In this document: piece by piece, positions 27,242 to 35,197 of the stretch
How positions within the stretch are numbered: the first letter of the stretch is position 1
How the letters are laid out: the number at the start of each line of letters is the position of its first letter
Assembly (NCBI GenBank): GCA_012033055.1
Contig: JAAUPR010000005.1
Span: 58,159 to 101,820, forward strand
From: Limnothrix sp. RL_2_0
GTDB lineage: Bacteria > Cyanobacteriota > Cyanobacteriia > Cyanobacteriales > MRBY01
Direction of reading: 5' to 3'
DNA: 43,662 nucleotides
Notes under the pieces: model-generated
Database searches by the model: none
What the model was told of the DNA's origin: nothing
Seen by the model: the letters and a program-made list of their open reading frames with translations, nothing else
Translations under genes and position numbers: made by a program

Positions 27242-28080
27242 TGCAAAAATTATTGGTTTGTACTGATTTAGATCGTACTTTAATTCCTAATGGTCAACTA
27301 CTGGAATCGCCTAATGCTCGATCTTTTTTTCGGCGTTTTGTTGCTCATTCTGTTGTGTCTTTGGTCTATGTGACTGGTCGTCATTTGGCATTGGTGGAGC
27401 AGGCGATCGCCGACTATGATTTACCCGTACCAGACTTTGTAATTCCGGATGTGGGGGCGAGCATTTACGAAAATCAAGGGCAACATTGGCACCGTTGGCA
27501 AAGCTGGGATGATCGACTGGCGAAAGACTGGGGGCAAAAAACAGCTGCTGATGTCGCCGCACTGTTGCAGGATATTGCGGACTGTCGTTTACAGGAACCC
27601 GAAAAGCAAGGTTTGCATAAATTGAGCTATTACGTGGAACTGGATATTGAGGCGATCGCCGTCATTGAGCAAGTTAAAACACGTTTGTCCGCAGCCGGGT
27701 TACAGGCTAACTATATTTGGAGCATTGATGAAGAAGCCCAGGTCGGATTGCTAGATATTTTGCCGCAAAATGCGAATAAGTATGAGGCGATCGCCTTTTT
27801 GATGAACGAGCAAGATTTCTCCACCGCAAACACCGTTTTCTCCGGCGATAGTGGCAATGATCGTGATGTTTTGATCAGCCCGATTCGTTCTATACTTGTT
27901 GCCAATGCAAACACTGACCTAAAACAGCAAATTCAGGCTACAGTAGAAAAAGCCAAAACGACCGATACCTTTTACCTTGCTAAAGGCAACTTTTTGGGGA
28001 TGAATGGTAACTATAGTGCGGGGATTTTAGAAGGGATTATTCATTATTTTCCCCAGACTAAAACATGGCTAAGTTGTTGA
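27241..28080 (+). CDS. spp: sucrose-phosphate phosphatase
   Basis: A 279-residue HAD-superfamily phosphatase releasing sucrose from sucrose-6-phosphate. The catalytic motif is intact: CTDLDRTLIPNG with Asp9 and Asp11, then VYVTGRHLALVEQAI (motif II region), the late Lys in NANKYEAIAFL and SGDSGNDRDVL (motif IV). ATG 27241 overlaps the spsA stop as TGATG, so the two are translationally coupled. It complements the dead HAD domain of SpsA. Contains three HIP1 sites, in contrast to spsA. Confidence 0.92.
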   Translation: MQKLLVCTDLDRTLIPNGQLLESPNARSFFRRFVAHSVVSLVYVTGRHLALVEQAIADYDLPVPDFVIPDVGASIYENQGQHWHRWQSWDDRLAKDWGQKTAADVAALLQDIADCRLQEPEKQGLHKLSYYVELDIEAIAVIEQVKTRLSAAGLQANYIWSIDEEAQVGLLDILPQNANKYEAIAFLMNEQDFSTANTVFSGDSGNDRDVLISPIRSILVANANTDLKQQIQATVEKAKTTDTFYLAKGNFLGMNGNYSAGILEGIIHYFPQTKTWLSC

Positions 28081-28106
28081 TGTTTCGGATATCAAGTAGG
28101 TAAACA

Positions 28107-28988
28107 ATGACCAATCAGCCCGTTGCTATTTTTGGAGAAGTACTGTGGGATACTTTCCCAGATGGCAAAAAAGTCCTTGGGGGAGCACCGTTTAATGTAG
28201 CTTGGCATTTACAAGCATTTGGATTATCACCCGTGTTAGTTTCCCGCGTCGGTAAGGATGAGTATGGCGATACCATTCTTCAAGAAATGTCGGCATGGGG
28301 TTTGTCCACAGAAGGCATGCAGATAGATCGACGCCAAGGTACAGGTATTGTGTCCATTGACATCGTTGATGGGCAGCCCCAATATGATATTGAAAAGCCG
28401 AAAGCTTATGACTTCATTGATGGCGGCTCTCTGCCTTTCTTGCCTCCCCAATGTTTGCTTTATCACGGTACTTTGGCGACGCGAACAGTTTCTTCTGCCA
28501 TGGCATTAGAGGCTATTAAAACAACATTTACTTCCACGATCTTTTTTGATGTCAATCTTCGTGCCCCTTGGTGGGAATTAGCCAAAATTGAAGCCTGTTT
28601 AAAGACAACAACTTGGCTCAAGCTTAACGACGAAGAGTTGCCCCTTTTACTGCCGGAGGTGACGGGACGAGACCAGCAAATTGCATTCCTATTTGAGCGC
28701 TATTCTCTGGAGTACATTGTGTTCACCGAAGGAAAAGCTGGTGCTACTTTATTTACCGCTGATGGCGATCGCCATACCATTCAACCCCAGACAACCAATA
28801 CTGTTGTTGATACCGTGGGGGCTGGAGATGGCTTTTGTAGCATTCTATTACTGGGTATCGTCCGGGACTGGCCGTTAGCATTAACCTTAGAGAGAGCCCA
28901 AGCCTTTGCAAGCGCCATCGTTGGCATTCAAGGAGCGACGACCAAAGATCAACATTTCTACGACACTTTTCGGAACCAATGGGTATGA
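28107..28988 (+). CDS. frkA: fructokinase, PfkB family
   Basis: A 293-residue PfkB (ribokinase-family) sugar kinase. It shows the N-terminal FGEVLWDTFPDG and LGGAPFNVAWHLQAFG motifs and the C-terminal anion-hole/catalytic motif DTVGAGDGFCSILLLG with the catalytic Asp. It would phosphorylate the fructose released by amylosucrase to fructose-6-phosphate, a substrate of SpsA. It follows spp by 26 bases in the sucrose cluster, and this gene order is known from related cyanobacteria such as Synechococcus PCC 7002. Fructokinase is preferred over other PfkB members mainly by context and the GEVLWD motif. Confidence 0.9.
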   Translation: MTNQPVAIFGEVLWDTFPDGKKVLGGAPFNVAWHLQAFGLSPVLVSRVGKDEYGDTILQEMSAWGLSTEGMQIDRRQGTGIVSIDIVDGQPQYDIEKPKAYDFIDGGSLPFLPPQCLLYHGTLATRTVSSAMALEAIKTTFTSTIFFDVNLRAPWWELAKIEACLKTTTWLKLNDEELPLLLPEVTGRDQQIAFLFERYSLEYIVFTEGKAGATLFTADGDRHTIQPQTTNTVVDTVGAGDGFCSILLLGIVRDWPLALTLERAQAFASAIVGIQGATTKDQHFYDTFRNQWV

Positions 28989-29170
28989 CCAGTAAGCGGC
29001 AAAATCTCACCTCACTTATTACCAAAAACTTTGCCTTAAAAGCGTAAGCCAATCAAAAAAATATGTAACAATACAAACTCACTTTTTAGAAGTAGTCTGT
29101 CGTTGCTTATTGGGTGTCAAAATTCAATTTTATATTTTTCGCGTCTAGGGGCGCATAGGGTATTTGATTT

Positions 29171-31159
29171 ATGTATGAGCAGTTATCCCACTCAATTCTG
29201 AATGAAATTCTTGATGATCTAAGACCTCAATTTAAAGATCAAGACTTAACGCACTTTTACACACGATTAGGTGCAAATTTTTACAGTCTCTTTTCTTTAT
29301 TTCAGAAATTGTACGGCAGGCGACCAGATTTTAAAGAACAACTCCTAAAGCTTGTCGATGTGATGATCCGCCAGTACATTCGGCGATCGCCCGAATTAAA
29401 AGCCGTTGATCTAGCCAGAGAAAGAGACTTTAACTGGTTTCTCGATTCAAAATGGGTTGGCATGCCCCTCTACGCCGATGGCTTTGCCGACGACCTCAAA
29501 GATCTCCACCAAAAAATTGATTATTTCACAGAATTGGGCATCAACCTAATTCATATCATGCCGATTTTGCAATGTCCCCGTAATGCCAGTGATGGAGGAT
29601 ATGCTGTCAGTGATTACCGTCAAATCAATGAAAAAGTAGGAAATTTAGAAGACTTACAAGATCTAGTAAAGACAATGCGAGAACGGGATATTTTACTCGC
29701 TTTAGATATTGTTATTAACCACACTTCTAATGAACATGAATGGGCAGAAAAAGCCCGTCAAGGTGACGACAAATATCAAAAATATTATTATATGTTTGAT
29801 AATCGGGATATTCCCGATATGTTTGAAAAGAACCTACCAGAAGTATTTCCCGAGACCTCTCCCGGCAATTTTACATGGGATGAAAAACTGAATAAATGGG
29901 TGATGACTGTCTTTAATAGCTACCAGTGGGATTTGAATTATCAAAATCCATCAGTACTCATTGAAATGGTTGATATCCTACTGTTTTGGGGTAACCAAGG
30001 AGTTGACATTTTACGCCTTGATGCTGTTGCTTTTCTCTGGAAAAAGATTGGTAGTTACAGCCAAAATGAAAAAGAAGCCCACATCATTCTACAAATTTTT
30101 AAAGACTGTTATCAAATCACTGCACCCGGAGTAATCTTTATTGCAGAAGCAATTGTTGCCCCTGTAGAAATCGTTAAGTATTTTGGTGAAGATGCCATTC
30201 AAGCAAAGGAATGTGAGATCGCCTATAACGCAACATTTATGGCACTAATGTGGGACGCGGTGGCCACAAAAAATGCGAAGTTGCTCACCCAAGGTCTTAA
30301 AAATATTCCTCAGAAATTAGAACGAGCCACTTGGTTAAATTACATTCGTTGCCATGATGATATTGGTCTCGGTTTTACCGATGATGATATTGCCCAAGCT
30401 GGTTATGATCCCCTATCCCATCGAGATTTTTTAATTAAATATTTCTCTGGTCAATTTGAAGGTACTGACGCAAGAGGATTGCTATTTGGACAGAATCCAA
30501 AGAATAATGATGCCCGTATTTCAGGCACTTTAACGTCTCTGATTGGTCTAGAAACAGCCCTAGAAGAACAAAATGTTGAAAAGATCGATTTACTAGTAGA
30601 ACATATTCTCTTACTTCACAGCATGATCTGTTCTTTTGGGGGAATTCCACTTATTTATTATGGTGATGAAATTGGAACTTTAAATGATTATTCCTACATG
30701 GGTAATCTGAGTAAAGCAAATGATACTCGTTGGGCCCATCGCCCCAAAATCAACTGGAAAAAAGCTGAATTGCGGAAAGTGAAAGGGACTCTTGAAAATC
30801 AGATTTTTACAGCTTTGCAACAAATGATTAGGGTGAGAAAATCAATTGCGGCTTTTTCTGACTTCAATAACCGTCTGTTGTTAAACTTAGAAAATGAGCA
30901 TCTCTTTGCTTTTGTACGCACGAATCCAAAACGACGTAAACCTGTATTAGTAATCGGCAATTTTGCTTCTACTTATCAATATCTAAACCTTGATACTTTT
31001 GATTGTTATCCTTTTGACTGTACCCAAAGGGATTTACTACTAGATTTATATTCTGAGAAGCCGCCAGAGATTTTTGATAAGCAATTAGTCTTGCCTCCCT
31101 TCGGTTTTTATTGGCTTACGGAGGATGAAAGACCGAATTTTGATGGTGCTATTTTCTAG
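29171..31159 (+). CDS. ams: amylosucrase
   Basis: A 662-residue GH13 enzyme of the amylosucrase type, transferring glucose from sucrose onto glucan (or water) and releasing fructose. The N-terminal ~90-residue helical domain is present. The barrel shows MPILQCPRNASDGGYAVSDY, LALDIVINHTSNEHEW, ILRLDAVAFLWKKIG with nucleophile Asp (about 281), FIAEAI with Glu (about 324) and the amylosucrase-specific YIRCHDDIGLGF. A C-terminal beta-domain ends in FGFYWLTED. It is the last gene of the sucrose cluster, separated from frkA by 182 bases, so it may have its own promoter. With FrkA it allows sucrose to be reused. Confidence 0.92.
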   Translation: MYEQLSHSILNEILDDLRPQFKDQDLTHFYTRLGANFYSLFSLFQKLYGRRPDFKEQLLKLVDVMIRQYIRRSPELKAVDLARERDFNWFLDSKWVGMPLYADGFADDLKDLHQKIDYFTELGINLIHIMPILQCPRNASDGGYAVSDYRQINEKVGNLEDLQDLVKTMRERDILLALDIVINHTSNEHEWAEKARQGDDKYQKYYYMFDNRDIPDMFEKNLPEVFPETSPGNFTWDEKLNKWVMTVFNSYQWDLNYQNPSVLIEMVDILLFWGNQGVDILRLDAVAFLWKKIGSYSQNEKEAHIILQIFKDCYQITAPGVIFIAEAIVAPVEIVKYFGEDAIQAKECEIAYNATFMALMWDAVATKNAKLLTQGLKNIPQKLERATWLNYIRCHDDIGLGFTDDDIAQAGYDPLSHRDFLIKYFSGQFEGTDARGLLFGQNPKNNDARISGTLTSLIGLETALEEQNVEKIDLLVEHILLLHSMICSFGGIPLIYYGDEIGTLNDYSYMGNLSKANDTRWAHRPKINWKKAELRKVKGTLENQIFTALQQMIRVRKSIAAFSDFNNRLLLNLENEHLFAFVRTNPKRRKPVLVIGNFASTYQYLNLDTFDCYPFDCTQRDLLLDLYSEKPPEIFDKQLVLPPFGFYWLTEDERPNFDGAIF

Positions 31160-31521
31160 AACTAAGAACAGTGGAGAAACAAGGGGTGATCGCCCCTAAT
31201 TTGATCTTCTATTGTAAGAATTCAGGTAGGTGGGTTGACAAGGGAATCAGAAGTGGGAATGAGAGAAACAAGGTTGTCGTTGCCAACAGAAGCTAGAGCT
31301 TGGCGAAAAAAAGCCAAAATAGAACGACTCTGAGCGCGACAAGATCGAATCACGGTCAAAAGCTGTGATAGATAGTTCTTGGCAATCTCCCCCTTTTTGA
31401 ACTTGAAGATTATTTTAAGAATCTAAAGTCCCTTCTATTTTTTGCCACTCGGTCATCGTAGCATTGGCGATCGCCGCTACTATAGATATCTGTTTAAACC
31501 TGTGCGCTGACAAAACTATCC
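31160..31521. other. intergenic region with transposase remnant
   Basis: Between ams and mutS. It contains an inverted repeat around AGGGGTGATCGCCCCT (31182-31197) that could form a hairpin after ams, a degraded IS66-type transposase end on the minus strand (31222-31418), and a HIP1-like site near 31467 before mutS. Confidence 0.6.
31222..31418 (-). pseudogene. C-terminal remnant of IS66-type transposase
   Basis: An open minus-strand stretch of about 65 codons ending in TGA reads KKGEIAKNYLSQLLTVIRSC, then RAQSRSILAFFRQALASVG and LVSLIPTSDS. The sequence pattern (K-KGE..AKNY, VI..C..Q.RS, F..QAL, SLIP) is that of the C-terminal end of IS66-family/related cyanobacterial transposases, from recall. 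It lacks a start and the catalytic domain and is closed upstream by stops, so it is an old IS relic. No terminal repeat was identified. Confidence 0.65.
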
Positions 31522-34173
31522 ATGCCTGCATCCAACCGCCACCCCATCGCTGAAGAAATCCCTAATGCCGATTATCGGAAATTAGAGCGGGATCTCCTCA
31601 CGCCGATGATGCAGCATTACGCCAACCTCAAGGATGTTTATCCCAATGCGATTTTGTTGTATCGGGTGGGGGATTTTTTCGAGTGCTTTTTTATGGATGC
31701 GATCACCGTATCGCGGGAACTGGAGCTGGTTTGTACGAGCAAAGAATCGGGTAAGGGGATCGGGCGTGTGCCGATGACGGGTGTGCCGCACCATGCTTTG
31801 GATCGCTACAGTACTCAGCTTGTGGAGAAGGGTTATGGGGTGGTGATTTGTGATCAGGTGGAGGATGCAGCCACTGCCCATGCGGAAAAACGAATGGTGC
31901 GGCGGGAAGTGCAAAAGGTTCTTACGCCGGGGACTTTGACGGATGATGGGATGCTCCGGGCGCGGCAAAATAATTATCTGGCGGCGGTGGTCATCGCGGG
32001 GAAACATTGGGGTTTGGCCTATGCGGATATTTCGACGGGGGAATTTCAGACGACCCAAGCGACGGATCTCGAAGCGTTGACGATTGAGCTATTGCGATTG
32101 CAACCATCGGAAATTTTGTACCCCACTGATGCGCCGGATTTGCAAACATTAATGCGTCCGGGCGATCGCCAAAAACTATTACAACAACATCTGCCGGAAT
32201 GTCTGCCGAGTGAGTTTTGTTATGCCCTGCGATCGCCGCGAGAATTTGACATTAATGAAGCCAAACCGAAGCTATTGATGACCTTTCAGCTTAGTTCCTT
32301 GGAGGGGATGGGCTGTGAAAATTTGCCCTTGGCGGTGCGGGCGGCGGGGGGACTTTTGGCCTATGTGGAGGAAACGCAGCAGGCGTACAAAGTTCCATTT
32401 GAAACGATTAAAACCTATAGCATCCACGAATATCTGCAACTGGATCACCAGACGCGCCGCAACCTTGAGATCACCCAAACCATCCGCGACGGTAGCCTTT
32501 ACGGGTCTTTGCTCTGGGCGTTGGATGTGACGAATACCAATATGGGCGGGCGGGCTTTGCGCCGTTGGCTATTGCAACCATTGCTCGATCCAGAGGCGAT
32601 CGCCGAACGCTTAGACACCATCGAAGAATTTGTTGATCAGACCAATTTGCGGCAGGATGTACGCAATTTACTCAAACAGATTTATGACCTCGAACGCATT
32701 GCCGGGCGCATCGGTTCCGGTAGCGCAAATGCCCGTGATTTATACGCCTTAGCCGAATCCCTGACAAAATTATCCCACCTCGCGATTGTGGTAAAAGATG
32801 CGACATCGCCCTATTTACAAGCGGTACAAAATTTCCCGTCCGACCTCGAAAAATTGGGCCGACATGTTTTGGCGCACTTGGTCGATTCACCGCCGATCCA
32901 TATTAAAGATGGCGGCATTATTCGGGAAGGGGTGGATGAAGAGCTAGATCACCTGCGCCGTAGTCAAGTCGAGGATCGGGAATGGCTAGCAAATTTGGAA
33001 ATCACAGAGCGGGAACGCACCGGAGTTTCTAAGCTAAAAGTCGGTTATAACAAGACCTTTGGCTATTACATCGGGATGCCGCGATCGCAATCGGATAAAG
33101 CCCCCGATGAATATCTGCGTAAGCAGACCCTCGCCAACGAAGAACGGTACATTACCCCCGAATTAAAAGAGCGTGAAAGCCGTATCCTGACTGCGAAAGA
33201 CGATATCTGCAATCTCGAATACGAAATCTTTGCCGAGCTACGATCCACCGTCGCGCAACATACCGATACTATCCGTGCCGCTGCAAGGGCGATCGCCGCC
33301 ATTGACGTATTAGCCGGATTCGCCGACACCACCGTGTACCAAGGCTATTGCCGCCCTGAAATCACCAATAGTAAAACCATCGAAATCTACGAAGGCCGTC
33401 ACCCCGTCGTCGAAAAATCTTTAGGTATGGGCTTATTTGTTGCCAACTCTATCTATCTTGGTAAAACACAAAACCATTGCCCCGATTTAGTCATTTTAAC
33501 TGGCCCCAATGCCAGCGGAAAAAGTTGTTATCTCCGGCAAATTGGGCTAATTCAATTAATGGCGCAAGTGGGTAGTTTTGTCCCCGCAAAAGCTGCAACT
33601 ATACCCATCTGCGATCGCATTTTTACCCGGGTTGGTGCAGTCGATGATCTCGCCACAGGCCAATCTACTTTTATGGTGGAGATGAATGAAACGGCAAATA
33701 TTCTGAACCATGCCACGGATCAATCTTTAATTTTGCTCGATGAAATTGGACGGGGAACCGCAACTTTTGACGGACTTTCTATCGCTTGGGCAGTAGCGGA
33801 ACACATTGCCACCGAAGTAAAAGCAAAGGCTATTTTTGCCACCCACTACCACGAGTTAAACGAGCTAGCATCCCTCTTACCCAATGTCGCTAATTTTCAA
33901 GTAACAGTGCAAGAAATGCCCGATGAAATTATCTTTTTGCATCAAGTTCGTCCCGGTGGTGCTGACAAATCCTACGGTATTGAAGCGGGTCGTTTAGCAG
34001 GTTTACCGAGTAGTGTAATTAAGCGTGCTAAACAAGTCATGACCCAAATTGAAAAGCACAGTAAAATTGCAGTGGGTTTACGTAAAGGTGTAAAGGAAAA
34101 AGCTACAGCAGTTACTAATGGCAAATATGATGCCAATAAAGTGTCTGAGCAACTTGATATTTTTGATTTTTAG
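31522..34173 (+). CDS. mutS: DNA mismatch repair protein MutS
   Basis: An 883-residue MutS. The mismatch-reading motif is GDFFECFF (F-x-E) near residue 50. Then come the connector, lever and clamp domains, and the ATPase with Walker A GPNASGKS (about residue 660), Walker [18 protein letters not shown] and THYHEL. It recognises base mismatches and small loops in newly replicated DNA. The last residues, SEQLDIFDF, contain QLDIF, which fits the QL(S/D)LF-type beta-clamp-binding pentapeptide. A second, divergent version of this end lies 1 kb downstream (35128-35172). ATG 31522 is chosen by the family start. HIP1-rich for most of its length. Confidence 0.95.
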   Translation: MPASNRHPIAEEIPNADYRKLERDLLTPMMQHYANLKDVYPNAILLYRVGDFFECFFMDAITVSRELELVCTSKESGKGIGRVPMTGVPHHALDRYSTQLVEKGYGVVICDQVEDAATAHAEKRMVRREVQKVLTPGTLTDDGMLRARQNNYLAAVVIAGKHWGLAYADISTGEFQTTQATDLEALTIELLRLQPSEILYPTDAPDLQTLMRPGDRQKLLQQHLPECLPSEFCYALRSPREFDINEAKPKLLMTFQLSSLEGMGCENLPLAVRAAGGLLAYVEETQQAYKVPFETIKTYSIHEYLQLDHQTRRNLEITQTIRDGSLYGSLLWALDVTNTNMGGRALRRWLLQPLLDPEAIAERLDTIEEFVDQTNLRQDVRNLLKQIYDLERIAGRIGSGSANARDLYALAESLTKLSHLAIVVKDATSPYLQAVQNFPSDLEKLGRHVLAHLVDSPPIHIKDGGIIREGVDEELDHLRRSQVEDREWLANLEITERERTGVSKLKVGYNKTFGYYIGMPRSQSDKAPDEYLRKQTLANEERYITPELKERESRILTAKDDICNLEYEIFAELRSTVAQHTDTIRAAARAIAAIDVLAGFADTTVYQGYCRPEITNSKTIEIYEGRHPVVEKSLGMGLFVANSIYLGKTQNHCPDLVILTGPNASGKSCYLRQIGLIQLMAQVGSFVPAKAATIPICDRIFTRVGAVDDLATGQSTFMVEMNETANILNHATDQSLILLDEIGRGTATFDGLSIAWAVAEHIATEVKAKAIFATHYHELNELASLLPNVANFQVTVQEMPDEIIFLHQVRPGGADKSYGIEAGRLAGLPSSVIKRAKQVMTQIEKHSKIAVGLRKGVKEKATAVTNGKYDANKVSEQLDIFDF

Positions 34174-34245
34174 CTTGAGAAATTTGAGGCGATACAAAAT
34201 TATCTTTAATTTGATTAAAACTACGCTGAAGTTTAGATAAAATAA

Positions 34246-34491
34246 ATGCCTTTTCCCCTTGCAACTTTACCAATCAAATTAGAACAGGAAAAATTAAAGG
34301 AGTCTTGTCTTAAACACCATATTCGTAGACTGGCTTTATTTGGTTCTGTGTTGCGGGATGATTTCACGCTGAATAGTGATGTTAATGTGCTCGTGGAATT
34401 TGAGTCTGGTTATACGCTGAGATGGGAAATTGTCACTTTGCTGATGCTGCTGATGCAGATTATGTTACTTATCTCAAAGCTTGAACTCTAG
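34246..34491 (+). pseudogene. MNT-type nucleotidyltransferase (antitoxin-like), degenerate
   Basis: An 81-residue relic of the small nucleotidyltransferases (MntA-type, NTP_transf_2) that accompany HEPN toxins. The core LALFGSVLRDDFTLNSDVNVLV aligns with the usual GSxLRDDFxxxSDIDVLV, but the second catalytic Asp is Asn (SDVNVLV; one G-to-A change gives this), so catalysis should be lost. After WEIVT the frame diverges into a low-complexity LLMLLMQIMLL tail, while another frame reads ADAADADYVTYLKA and then stops. No HEPN partner follows. It lies in the cassette between the two versions of the mutS 3' end. Confidence 0.65.
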
Positions 34492-34578
34492 TAAAGTATC
34501 TAACTTACTGGCGATCGCCGCAAAATTTGAGCACAGTCTAAAATTAAAAAGTCAGCGCCAATGCTTGATGGGGCAATA

Positions 34579-35118
34579 ATGATCGAAACGCCGCAACCAA
34601 CTGCCACCCAACTCAATGAGTTCCTGCAACAACCCAATATTGAAGGGTCTCCGGCATGGGAATTTCTCTTTGGATCAGCAAAACAAAAACCAATGCCAAC
34701 GCTTTTTCATTCCCGCCTGCAACGTAATTTGGTGAATGCAATTAATCGGCAAACGACGGCATATGAAGCGATTCAGGAGTTGCGTTGTATTGTGCCGCCT
34801 TTATCGCCTGTGCCGGATATTGTGGTGGTACAAACAGAGCGGTTGCAGGAAGACGGGGCATTGCAGGGAGCGCCGGATTGGTTAATTGAGATTAGATCGC
34901 CGGATCAGGGCACTTTAGATCTCCAAAATAAAATTTTGCATTGTTTAGCACAAGGAACAGTTCTGGCTTGGTTGATTGATATTCAACGAGAAAGGGTTTG
35001 GGTTTGGGAAAGTGATGAGTTGCCAATTATTTATGCAGGAAATAATGTTTTACCAACTTTAGCTGACATCCAAGATTTAACAGTTGAAACAGTCATTGCA
35101 ATGACGAAACGCCACTAG
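34579..35118 (+). CDS. Uma2 family endonuclease (DUF820)
   Basis: A 179-residue protein of the Uma2/DUF820 family, a PD-(D/E)XK-like putative nuclease group greatly expanded in cyanobacteria. Typical features are the C-terminal VPDIVVVQTERLQ, PDWLIEIRSPDQGTLDLQNKI and VLAWLIDIQRERVWVWE. The D...E-x-(S/R) arrangement corresponds to PDIV and LIEIRSP, but the usual Lys after the Glu (E-x-K or E-x-S-P) is less clear. The biological role of these proteins is unknown. ATG 34579 (MIETPQ) follows a GGGG stretch; an ATG six codons earlier is also possible. Part of the small cassette after mutS. Confidence 0.8.
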   Translation: MIETPQPTATQLNEFLQQPNIEGSPAWEFLFGSAKQKPMPTLFHSRLQRNLVNAINRQTTAYEAIQELRCIVPPLSPVPDIVVVQTERLQEDGALQGAPDWLIEIRSPDQGTLDLQNKILHCLAQGTVLAWLIDIQRERVWVWESDELPIIYAGNNVLPTLADIQDLTVETVIAMTKRH

Positions 35119-35127
35119 AAGATATTA

Positions 35128-35172
35128 GTAACAAACAAAGCTTCTGGACAGTTTAATATCTTTGACTTTTAA
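35128..35172 (+). pseudogene. second, divergent copy of the mutS 3' end
   Basis: Just after the Uma2 gene, 15 codons read VTNKASGQFNIFDF and stop. The last 12 residues match 8 of 12 of the MutS terminus ([12 protein letters not shown]), and the DNA matches at 28 of 39 positions including the stop. VTN also occurs in MutS a few residues earlier. It keeps the clamp-binding-like QFNIF. It has no start and is a remnant of an alternative mutS end. Confidence 0.7.
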
Positions 35173-35197
35173 ATCACTCTAAAAAGAGATAATAATT

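Noticed and set aside
31582-32058. 158-codon minus-strand frame
   Set aside because: Antisense shadow of mutS, rich in Arg/His/Pro as typical for opposite-strand frames.
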